DNA from: Bryobacteraceae bacterium
GTDB taxonomy: Bacteria > Acidobacteriota > Terriglobia > Bryobacterales > Bryobacteraceae
Length of the DNA: 64,000 nucleotides
Direction: 5' to 3'
Assembly (NCBI GenBank): GCA_019752335.1
Contig: JAIEMJ010000031.1
Span: 1 to 64,000, forward strand
The translations under genes were made by a program, and so were the position numbers. Of this stretch, positions 57,280 through 64,000 are shown piece by piece; position 1 is the first letter of the stretch; each line of letters starts with the position of its first letter. The notes beneath the pieces are model-generated. The model searched no databases. It saw only the letters and a list, made by a program, of their open reading frames with translations, and was not told where the DNA came from.

Positions 57280-58007
57280 TTTCCTCTGCGAAACCATTGT
57301 GGGACGCGCTAACAACCGTTTATGATGAAGGTTCCGTGGCCTTTATCCTGCTCGAAATCCGCATCCTCGATCTGATTGACCCCAGCAAGCCGATTCCCTT
57401 CGCCGTGCTGCTTCTGCTCCTCGGCGCCTCCGTGCTCTCCTGGGGCATCAGCCTGAAGAAGTTGAGCGTGCTGCGCAAGGCGCAGGATGGCAACCGCACC
57501 TTCATGCGCGCCATCCGGAAGGCCGACACCTTCGAGCAGATCGCCACCGCCAGCGAGCAGTGCAAAGACGCCCCGCTGGTGACGGTCTTCGACTTCGGCT
57601 ACACCGAACTCGTCCGCCAGGTCAAGCTCAAGCGCAAGCCTTACAACCAGATGGCGCTCGAACGCAATCTGCAGTTGGGCGCCAGTGAAGAGATGTCCCG
57701 CCTGGAACGCAACGTCGGCTGGCTGGCCACCATCGCCGCCGTCGCGCCCTTCATTGGCCTGTTCGGTACCGTCTGGGGCATCATGGATGCCTTCAACCAG
57801 CTTTCGACGGCGGGCGCCGCGAGTCTACGGGCCGTCGGCCCCGGCATCGCCGACGCCCTGGTCGCCACGGCCATGGGGCTCGCCGCGGCGATCCCGGCCG
57901 CGATTTTCTACAACCACTTCGGCCACCTCCTCCGCGAACTCTCCGCCCGCATGGACGACTTCGGCCTCGAATTCTTAAATCTCACCGATCGGACCTTCCC
58001 GGACTAG
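57273..58007 (+). CDS. tolQ: TolQ/ExbB-type proton channel
   Basis: The protein (244 residues from ATG 57273) has three membrane helices: about 38-56, and the MotA/TolQ/ExbB block ERNVGWLATIAAVAPFIGLF with GTVWGIMDAF, and ADALVATAMGLAAAIPAAIF. With TolR it forms the proton-driven motor that energises TolA and outer-membrane constriction. A GTG at 57336 (giving 223 residues) is an alternative start, supported by TTGTGG-18-TATGAT upstream and by the first 21 residues being dispensable in the family. The tolR gene starts 211 bp later, after an inverted repeat. Confidence 0.9.
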   Translation: MFVSSAKPLWDALTTVYDEGSVAFILLEIRILDLIDPSKPIPFAVLLLLLGASVLSWGISLKKLSVLRKAQDGNRTFMRAIRKADTFEQIATASEQCKDAPLVTVFDFGYTELVRQVKLKRKPYNQMALERNLQLGASEEMSRLERNVGWLATIAAVAPFIGLFGTVWGIMDAFNQLSTAGAASLRAVGPGIADALVATAMGLAAAIPAAIFYNHFGHLLRELSARMDDFGLEFLNLTDRTFPD

Positions 58008-58108
58008 CGCCCCATGGTTTCGCAATCCCCCCATTCCGGCTACGTCTCTGGACCGCGGCGTGGACGTCCAGCGCGCCGCGTGGGCTGTGGGGCATATTTT
58101 CCGGTCAC

Positions 58109-58193
58109 CGTAACGAACCCCGACCGTAAGGGAGGGGATCGCTCTGCCAGCTCTCATCGGTCATCCCCTCCCTCGCGGTCGGGGTTCGTTACG
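58109..58193. repeat. Long inverted repeat between tolQ and tolR
   Basis: CGTAACGAACCCCGACCG (58109-58126), TAA, GGGAGGGGAT (58130-58139) pairs with ATCCCCTCCC (58163-58172), TCG, CGGTCGGGGTTCGTTACG (58176-58193). The result is a 28-bp stem with one 3x3 internal loop and a 23-nt apical loop. It lies inside the presumed tolQ-tolR transcript and could affect RNA processing or expression ratio, or be a mobile palindromic repeat. Confidence 0.85.
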
Positions 58194-58218
58194 GGCACTC
58201 AGGAAGGGGATCGCGATC

Positions 58219-58644
58219 ATGGCCTTTAGCGCTCCCACCTCCGGCGGCCGGCGGCGGGGCCGCGCGCTCCCCCCCACGCTGTCCGAAATGAATATCGTAC
58301 CCCTGGTGGACGTCGTGCTCGTCCTTCTGATCATCTTCATGATCACCGCCCAGGCCATGGAATTCGGCCTCGAAATCGAGGTTCCCAAGGTGAAACGCTC
58401 CACGCCTTCGGTGAAGGAGCTTCCTGTCCTCAGCATCTCCCGCCGTGGCGAGCTCAAGCTCAACGAAGCCCCGCTCGCCAATATTGCCCTTATCGGACCC
58501 GAAGTCCGCCGCCGCTTCGGCCCCACCGCCAAGGATGTCTACATCCGCTGCGACAAGAACGCCACCGTCGACCTTTTCGCCCAGGCCGCCGACGCCTGCG
58601 GGCGCGCCGGACTCAAAGTGAACTTCGTCACCAAGACCGACTAA
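58219..58644 (+). CDS. tolR: TolR/ExbD-type motor protein
   Basis: The 141-residue protein has a basic N-terminus (APTSGGRRRGRALPPTLSEM), one membrane helix with the essential aspartate (IVPLVDVVLVLLIIFMITAQ) and a periplasmic domain ending in AADACGRAGLKVNFVTKTD. It partners the TolQ channel. GGAAGGGG precedes the ATG. The next gene begins 1 bp after its stop. Confidence 0.92.
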   Translation: MAFSAPTSGGRRRGRALPPTLSEMNIVPLVDVVLVLLIIFMITAQAMEFGLEIEVPKVKRSTPSVKELPVLSISRRGELKLNEAPLANIALIGPEVRRRFGPTAKDVYIRCDKNATVDLFAQAADACGRAGLKVNFVTKTD

Positions 58645-58645
58645 G

Positions 58646-59428
58646 ATGGCCACCCGCGTCTACATCTGGGAATACCGCGAGGACTGGAGCCGTTCCCTGG
58701 CCAGTTCGCTCGCCATTCACTGTGCCGTCATCGTTGCCCTGGCCGGCGCCGCCTGGTGGAATCGCAGCCGGCCCTCGTTCGGCTCGCCCGACGCCGCCGG
58801 CGGCGGCGCTGTCGGAGTCGAAGTGGTGCGCAGCATCCCCATCCCGCGCCGTCCCACGCCCGAGAATAAAGTTGCCGAAAACACCGAGAATGAGGCTCCG
58901 CGCAAGGTCGAAAAAGAAATCAAACCCAAGGTGGAAGAGGACGAAGGCATCTCGCTCGACAAGATCAGGCGCAAGATTCCCAAGAAGAAGCCCTCCGAGT
59001 TGGCGGCCCTCAAACGCTATCTGCCCGAGGAGAATCTGAAGGATCGCCTGCTCACCACCACCGGCCGCGCCGCCTCTTCTCCGATGTTCTCCGTGCCCAA
59101 CGCCGGCAGCCTCGGCACCGGCGCCAATGACCCGTTCGGTGACCGTTTCGGCTGGTACGCCAAGCTCCTCCGCGACGCCATCGCTCGCAAGTGGCGCACC
59201 GACGACGTGCCCGCCAACATCAGCACTCTGCCACCCGCCACCGTCGCTTTCACCATCCAACGCGACGGCAAGGTGTCCGACGTCCGAATCGTCCAAGCCT
59301 CCGGTAACTACGCCCTCGATAACTCGGCCAAGCGCGCCGTGCTTGAGGCCGCCCCGTTCCAGGCCTTGCCCCCGCAGTTCGAACGCAGCTCCGCCAGCGT
59401 GGAGATGCTCTTTGAGTTAAAACGATGA
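58646..59428 (+). CDS. TonB C-terminal domain protein, TolA equivalent
   Basis: The 260-residue protein has a cytoplasmic N-terminus, one membrane helix (about 17-36), a Lys/Glu/Pro-rich periplasmic spacer (about 70-125) and a TonB/TolA-like C-terminal domain (about 165-260: YAKLLRDAIARKWRTD, VAFTIQRDGKVSDVRIVQAS, FQALPPQFERSSASVEMLFE). Its place between tolR and tolB makes it the TolA functional equivalent, transmitting motor energy to TolB/Pal. It overlaps tolB by 4 bp. Confidence 0.87.
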   Translation: MATRVYIWEYREDWSRSLASSLAIHCAVIVALAGAAWWNRSRPSFGSPDAAGGGAVGVEVVRSIPIPRRPTPENKVAENTENEAPRKVEKEIKPKVEEDEGISLDKIRRKIPKKKPSELAALKRYLPEENLKDRLLTTTGRAASSPMFSVPNAGSLGTGANDPFGDRFGWYAKLLRDAIARKWRTDDVPANISTLPPATVAFTIQRDGKVSDVRIVQASGNYALDNSAKRAVLEAAPFQALPPQFERSSASVEMLFELKR

Positions 59429-60771
59429 ACCCATACCTACTTCTTCCGCTCCTCCTCGCGACTCTCTCGGCCCAGCAGGCTGACTTTCGCGGCAAAATCG
59501 TCTCATCTGACCGGCCCACCATCGCCCTGCCGGACATCCGTGGCACCGGCGAGACGCAGCCGCTCATGAATACCCTCAACAGCAAGCTCTTCAACGAGAT
59601 TGAGCAGGCCGCCGTCCTGAAGATGGCGCCCAAGGGTCTCTACCCGCTCACCGTGCCGCAACAGCCGACTGACTTCAAGCCTCCGACGCTGGGGCCGAAC
59701 CGCCAGCCGCTCTCGCAAGGCCCCTGGCTGACGGACTGGAGCGGCCCGCCCGTGAACGCCAATTACCTCGCCTTCGGCTACGCCACCGTGCAGGGCGGCC
59801 GGTTGGCTTTGTTTGGTTGGCTCTACGACGTCACCCAGAAGGACATTCAGAACGCCCAAGTCTTCGGCAAGGTCTACTTCGGCACGCTGGACGACGATGG
59901 CGCCAAAAAGGTGGCCCTCGAATTCGCCGTCGACATTCTGGCTCGCTTCGGCGGCAAGAGCCTCGCCGGTTCCCGCATCTTTTTCATCTCGGACCGCTCA
60001 GGCGCTAAGGAGCTCTGGAGCATGGATTACGACGGCGCCAATCAGAAGCAGCTCACCTTTTACCGCTCCACCTGCATCTCGCCCGCCATCTCCAAGGACA
60101 ACGCCAAGATCGCCTTCACCCGCATCGGCGCCGGGAACCCGTCCATCATGGTCCACACGACGGACTCAGGCCGCAAGCTGAACTTCACCAACCCCGTGGC
60201 CACCATGAACGCCACCCCGGACTTTACCCCGGACGGCAACCAGATCGTCTTCTCGTCGACCCTGGGCGGCTCGCCCGCCAACCTTTACGTCGCCGGCGCC
60301 GACGGCGGTGGCATCCGCCGCTTGACGTCCGTCAAGTCCATTGAGGTGGAGCCCAAGGTAAACCCCAAGAGCGGCAACGAAATCGTCTTCATCTCCGGCC
60401 GCTCCGGCAAGGCGCAGCTTTACCGCATGAATCTCGACGGCACCGACATTGAACGCCTCACCGACGGCCGTGGCGAAGCCTCCAATCCCACCTGGCACCC
60501 AGACGGCCAATTCGTCGCCTTCGCCTGGACCGCGGGTCTGGAGCCCGGCAACTGGTCGATCTTCATCATGGACGTCGCCTCGAAGAAGTACGTCCAGCTC
60601 ACCTCCGGCGTCCGCAGTGAGAATCCCGCCTGGGCCCCTGACGGCCGCCACCTCGTCTTTTCCCGCACCGTTGGCCGCCAGGTGCAGCTCTATTCGATCC
60701 TGGCCGATGGAACTCAGTTGAAGCAGTTAACCTTCACCGGATCGAACGAAAAGCCCGCCTGGACGCATTAA
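59425..60771 (+). CDS. tolB: TolB propeller protein
   Basis: The 448-residue periplasmic protein has a signal peptide (MNPYLLLPLLLATLSAQQ), the TolB N-terminal domain (about 20-165) and a six-blade propeller with GSRIFFISDRSGAKELWSMD, ISKDNAKIAFTRIG, FTPDGNQIVFSSTLGGSPAN and WAPDGRHLVFSRTVG. TolB binds Pal and links it to the TolQRA motor. It starts inside the end of the preceding gene (ATGA), and pal follows after 114 bp. Confidence 0.92.
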   Translation: MNPYLLLPLLLATLSAQQADFRGKIVSSDRPTIALPDIRGTGETQPLMNTLNSKLFNEIEQAAVLKMAPKGLYPLTVPQQPTDFKPPTLGPNRQPLSQGPWLTDWSGPPVNANYLAFGYATVQGGRLALFGWLYDVTQKDIQNAQVFGKVYFGTLDDDGAKKVALEFAVDILARFGGKSLAGSRIFFISDRSGAKELWSMDYDGANQKQLTFYRSTCISPAISKDNAKIAFTRIGAGNPSIMVHTTDSGRKLNFTNPVATMNATPDFTPDGNQIVFSSTLGGSPANLYVAGADGGGIRRLTSVKSIEVEPKVNPKSGNEIVFISGRSGKAQLYRMNLDGTDIERLTDGRGEASNPTWHPDGQFVAFAWTAGLEPGNWSIFIMDVASKKYVQLTSGVRSENPAWAPDGRHLVFSRTVGRQVQLYSILADGTQLKQLTFTGSNEKPAWTH

Positions 60772-60885
60772 GCCAGATTTTTTTTCGCCGATAGTTAACA
60801 ATCACCCCCAACTTGGGTAAAGATAAGAGAATGAACATCTGGAGCGCGATAGAAAATGCTCCGGAAGGGAAACGAGAAGATTAAG

Positions 60886-61674
60886 ATGAGTCTGAAGAAT
60901 ACGGTTCGCTTACCTCTGATGGCCGCCCTGGCCGCCGCCTTGATGATGATCGCGACGGGTTGCAAAAAGAACATTCCCCCCGCCGCCAAGCTTCCGGACA
61001 CGCCAAAGCCGGCGCCCGTGGAAGCGCCCAAGGCCAAGCCGGTGATCTCCTTCAATGCCGACCCCTCTTCCATCGTCCGCGGTGACGCCGTCACCCTCCG
61101 CTGGACCGTTCAGAACGCCGACGCCGTCACCATCGAGCCCGGCGTAGGCACCGTCGCCGCTTCCGGCAGCCGCCAGGTCTACCCCACCACCGCCACCACC
61201 TACATCCTCCGCGCCTCCGGCCCCGGCGGCTCTGACTCGGCTCGCGTCTCGGTCAGCGTTTCCGCACCCACCGAAAAGCCCCCGGCCGCGCCCTCCGGCA
61301 CCACCGAGGACGTCACCGGCGCCCTCGAACGCCTCGTCAAAGACGCCTACTTCGGCTATGACTCCGCCGAGATCCGCGAAGATGCCCGCGCCACCCTGCA
61401 GCGCAACTCGGACGGCCTCAAGGAGATCTTCGGTAAGTTCTCCAGTTCGAATGTCATCGTGGAGGGCCACTGCGACGAACGCGGCTCCGCCGAATACAAC
61501 CTCGGCTTAGGCGAGAAGCGCGCCAATGCCGCCCGCGAATTCCTCGTCCAACTCGGCGTCCCCGGCGACAAACTGAAGTCGGTCACCTACGGCAAGGAAC
61601 GCCAGACCTGCACCGACGCCACCGAAGACTGCTGGCAAAAGAACCGCCGAGCCCACTTCGCCCTCGGACAGTAA
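60886..61674 (+). CDS. pal: Pal, peptidoglycan-associated lipoprotein with extra Ig-like domain
   Basis: From the ATG at 60886 the protein has 262 residues and a lipoprotein signal ending MMIATGC, C26. Residues about 45-125 form an Ig/PKD-like beta-sandwich (VISFNADPSSIVRGDAVTLR, ATTYILRASGPGGSDSARV) that E. coli Pal lacks. Residues about 150-262 are the OmpA-C domain: YFGYDSAEIREDA, VIVEGHCDERGSAEYN, LGLGEKRANAAREFLVQLGV. The conserved D and R of the peptidoglycan-binding site are present in CDERGS and GLGEKRA. It closes the Tol-Pal cluster. Confidence 0.92.
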   Translation: MSLKNTVRLPLMAALAAALMMIATGCKKNIPPAAKLPDTPKPAPVEAPKAKPVISFNADPSSIVRGDAVTLRWTVQNADAVTIEPGVGTVAASGSRQVYPTTATTYILRASGPGGSDSARVSVSVSAPTEKPPAAPSGTTEDVTGALERLVKDAYFGYDSAEIREDARATLQRNSDGLKEIFGKFSSSNVIVEGHCDERGSAEYNLGLGEKRANAAREFLVQLGVPGDKLKSVTYGKERQTCTDATEDCWQKNRRAHFALGQ

Positions 61675-61679
61675 GGTAG

Positions 61680-61699
61680 GGCGGGCCCCCCGGCCCGCC
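61680..61699. repeat. REP-like hairpin, covarying with the one at 61800
   Basis: GGCGGGCC, loop CCCC, GGCCCGCC: a perfect 8-bp stem 6 bp after the pal stop. Compared with 61800-61819 the stem differs at positions 2 and 6, both compensated on the opposite arm. May also serve as a transcript end for pal. Confidence 0.6.
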
Positions 61700-61799
61700 T
61701 CGCTCGCCTTTTCCAGCCACGCACGGCAGAGCAGCCGGCAACGATAGAGACCGGGTGGTTCACAGTGGTTACGGGCTTCAGCCGGTAGCGCAATTGTAA

Positions 61800-61819
61800 G
61801 ACGGACCCCCTGGTCCGTC
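61800..61819. repeat. REP-like hairpin, covarying with the one at 61680
   Basis: GACGGACC, loop CCCT, GGTCCGTC: a perfect 8-bp stem. It has G-to-A changes in the left arm and matching C-to-T changes in the right arm relative to 61680-61699. Confidence 0.6.
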
Positions 61820-62110
61820 ACGTCATCTCTTCACAACGATTTCGAAAAATCGTAAAGAAAACAATCTAAACCACTTACCGCAATGTTCCGACCCTAACCA
61901 GGACGCGCTCCCTCGCCCAGCATGCCACCCTGGAGTCATGGCCAATCCGACCATTCTTTTCGCCTCGCAAAGGCCCAGTACCCAAACGGCGTCGATCAGA
62001 GCCCAAAAAGCTTTAGAATCAACCACTCGCCGGTCCGTTTCGTCGAAAGAACCCTGTCCTCAGAGGCGATTTTGTGATATATTCGGCCTGAAACGAAGGC
62101 GAGGTGTGCG

Positions 62111-64000
62111 TTGCGAGCAACTCTGATACTGATTTCTGTGGCCAGTGCGTTTGCCGCTGAAAGCGCGCCTAAGGCTTTCACGGCCATCCAGAAACGCTGG
62201 TGGGCCATTCAGCCCGTCCGCGAGCAGACTCCCCCGGTCGCGACTCTCTCCCGCATTGACGCCTTCGTCCATGCCAAGCTGCAAGGCAAAGGCATCACGC
62301 CGAACCCCTCGGCTGACCCCGTCACCCTGCTCCGCCGCGCCACCCTCGACCTTACCGGGCTGCCCCCCACCCCCGAAGAGACCCAAGCCTTCCTCAGCGA
62401 CCGTTCCCCCGAGGCCTTCGCCAAAGTCGTCGACCGCTTGCTCGCGTCCCCGCGCTACGGCGAGCGCTGGGGCCGCCATTGGCTCGACCTGGCTCGTTAC
62501 GCCGATAGCGAAGGCTTCAAGGCCGACGAGACCCGCCCCAACATCTGGCGCTATCGCGACTACGTCATTCAGAGCTTCAACGAAGACAAGCCCTACAATC
62601 GCTTCGTACAGGAGCAACTCGCCGGCGACGAAATGTTTCCCGGCGATGCCCAGGCCCTGGTCGCCACCGGCTTCAACCGGCACTTTCCCGACGAGTACAA
62701 CGCCCGCAATCTCTATCAGCGCCGCCAGGAGCTTTTGAACGACATTACCGACGTGGTCGGCTCCACCTTCATGGGGCTCACCTTCGGCTGCGCCCGCTGC
62801 CACGACCATAAGTTCGATCCCATCCTGCACAAGGACTATTACCGCCTGCAGTCCTTCTTCGCTGGTTTGCACATCGATGACCAGGCGACCCTGGCCTCCC
62901 CGAAGGCGCAGCAGGAGTATCAGGCGCAGCTCAAGGTCTGGGAAAAGGCCACCTTCGATGTGCGCAAGGAGATCGCCTCCGTCCTCAAGATCCAACGCGA
63001 CTTCCGCGTGAAGGAGAACTTCGACAAGTTCCCCGAAGAGATTCAAGCCTCCGTCACCTGCGCCCCCGAAAAGCGGACGCCCATGCAGTGGCAGATGTAC
63101 TACAAGGCCATGCCGCAGTTGACCTTTGACGATGCCGAAGTCGCCAAGGGCATTCGTGGTGACGTGAAGGCTGCCTACCAGAAGCTCGCCGCCAAGCTCA
63201 AGACTTTCGATCATCTGAAGCCGGCCGAGTTGCCCATCACCCAGGCCATGGTGGAGGACGTTGCGGCCATCCCGTCCACCCACGTGCTCCGCGGCGGCGC
63301 GTACGACGCCGTCGATGAAGAGGTGCAGCCTGGCTTCCTCTCCATCCTCGACCCCTCCGACCTCCGTCTGCCCGCCGCGCCCGCCGGCAAGAGTGGACGC
63401 CGCACCGCGTTGGCCAAGTGGCTCACCGACCCCGCGAATCCGCTCACCGCGCGCGTCATCGTGAATCGCGTCTGGCACTACCACTTCGGCCAGGGCCTGG
63501 TGGCCACGCCTTCTGACTTCGGCCTGATGGGCGCGCGGCCCACGCACAAGGAACTGCTCGATGACTTGAGCTACCGTTTCGTGCGCGATGGCTGGAGCAT
63601 CAAGCGCCTGCATCGCGAGATTATGCTCTCGGAAACCTACCGCCGCAGTTCGGACTTCGCCGCCGCTGCCGGCCAGGCCGATCCCGAGAACGCCACCTTA
63701 TGGCGCTACAACCGGCGGCGCCTGGAAGGCGAGTCCATCCGCGATTCCATGCTGGCCGTCAGCGGTCTGCTGAATACGAAGATGAACGGCCCCGGCGTCT
63801 TTCCGCCCCTGCCCGCCGGCGTCGAGACGCGTGGCGGTTGGAAACGCGACGAGTCGCTGGAAGAGGCCCGCCGGCGCAGCATTTATATCTTCGTGCGCCG
63901 CAATACGCGCTACCCGATGTTCGAAGCCTTCGACATGCCCGACACCCACGAGAGCTGCGCGCGCCGGAACCAGACCGTGACGCCCTCCCAGGCACTCGAA
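62111..64000 (+). CDS. DUF1549/DUF1553 (PSD1-type) exported protein, cut by window edge
   Basis: A frame opening with TTG at 62111 (GAGG 8 nt upstream) runs off the right edge after 630 codons. It starts with a signal peptide (LRATLILISVASAFAAESA) and continues with DUF1549 (RIDAFVHAKLQGKGI, LLRRATLDLTGLPPTPEETQ, RYGERWGRHWLDLARYADSE) and, after a middle region, DUF1553 (RTALAKWLTDPANPLTARVI, VNRVWHYHFGQGLVATPSDF, RRRSIYIFVRRNTRYPMFEA). DUF1549 carries a CARCH motif in FGCARCHDHKFDP, a possible heme c site. PSD1 proteins are numerous in Planctomycetes and Solibacter-like Acidobacteria, often paired with DUF1501 sulfatase-fold proteins; the function is not established. Confidence 0.88.
   Translation, partial: MRATLILISVASAFAAESAPKAFTAIQKRWWAIQPVREQTPPVATLSRIDAFVHAKLQGKGITPNPSADPVTLLRRATLDLTGLPPTPEETQAFLSDRSPEAFAKVVDRLLASPRYGERWGRHWLDLARYADSEGFKADETRPNIWRYRDYVIQSFNEDKPYNRFVQEQLAGDEMFPGDAQALVATGFNRHFPDEYNARNLYQRRQELLNDITDVVGSTFMGLTFGCARCHDHKFDPILHKDYYRLQSFFAGLHIDDQATLASPKAQQEYQAQLKVWEKATFDVRKEIASVLKIQRDFRVKENFDKFPEEIQASVTCAPEKRTPMQWQMYYKAMPQLTFDDAEVAKGIRGDVKAAYQKLAAKLKTFDHLKPAELPITQAMVEDVAAIPSTHVLRGGAYDAVDEEVQPGFLSILDPSDLRLPAAPAGKSGRRTALAKWLTDPANPLTARVIVNRVWHYHFGQGLVATPSDFGLMGARPTHKELLDDLSYRFVRDGWSIKRLHREIMLSETYRRSSDFAAAAGQADPENATLWRYNRRRLEGESIRDSMLAVSGLLNTKMNGPGVFPPLPAGVETRGGWKRDESLEEARRRSIYIFVRRNTRYPMFEAFDMPDTHESCARRNQTVTPSQALE

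Larger units (their letters stand above)
61675..62110. other. Intergenic region with two REP-like hairpins
   Basis: No gene is supported. The frames open here are short and unlike proteins. The stretch has two related hairpins (61680-61699, 61800-61819) and, near its right end, a weak -10-like TATATT (62078-62083) that may serve the next gene. Confidence 0.6.

Overview
The window looks like a chromosomal segment of an Acidobacteriota member, most likely of the Solibacter/Bryobacter lineage. The evidence is lineage-typical protein families: an Oar-like TonB-dependent receptor with an N-terminal carboxypeptidase-regulatory domain, ToxR-like winged-helix proteins fused to PD40 or LamG-like sensor regions, a VWFA-type Acidobacterial protein, a giant surface protein ending in the Solibacter-type C-terminal domain (TIGR03437-like), and a DUF1549/DUF1553 protein at the right edge. 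The DNA is GC-rich throughout. I saw no tRNA, rRNA, CRISPR array, prophage or intact insertion sequence.

Layout. 0-3 kb: gene-poor left edge with a cut-off small protein, a frameshifted Uma2 nuclease gene, an FMN-dependent hydroxy-acid oxidase and a PD40 remnant. 3-10 kb: TonB-dependent receptor, ScyD-like secreted beta-propeller, and a ToxR-like PD40 regulator. 10-13 kb: an AAA ATPase gene next to a gene combining a degenerate NTPase-like domain with TPR repeats, the best candidate here for an undescribed system. 13-15 kb: cysK with its Rrf2 regulator, and a small hydrolase. 15-20 kb: surface-polysaccharide genes (GT39, asnB, ABC-2 permease). 20-28 kb: response regulator, histidine kinase and STAS protein, leading into exported hydrolases, then a DNA glycosylase and a VWFA protein. 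28-31 kb: M28 peptidase and a decayed AbrB/Doc module lying between two copies of a 200-bp repeat. 31-35 kb: an ABC/HlyD export pair with a near-consensus sigma-54 promoter and an upstream dyad, plus a nitroreductase. 35-43 kb: a membrane winged-helix/LamG-like regulator divergent from an 1885-residue surface protein. 43-50 kb: SPOR protein, amidase/VOC/hydrolase operon, apionate-lactonase-like protein, several toxin-antitoxin relics, and MarR/ABM. 50-55 kb: methylmalonate-semialdehyde dehydrogenase, FAD-linked oxidase, tandem Uma2 genes, hicB with a broken hicA. 55-62 kb: recN and the Tol-Pal cluster. 62-64 kb: a cut-off DUF1549/DUF1553 gene.

Cross-cutting patterns. Many first genes of transcription units carry a -10-like TANNNT hexamer 6-7 nt before the start codon and no Shine-Dalgarno sequence, which suggests widespread leaderless transcription. 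Hairpin repeats occur in families whose stems differ by paired, compensatory changes. Every recognisable toxin-antitoxin locus has lost or damaged its toxin. Two genes show apparent one-base deletions (Uma2 near 1033, AAA ATPase near 11310), so assembly error should be excluded before these are interpreted biologically.
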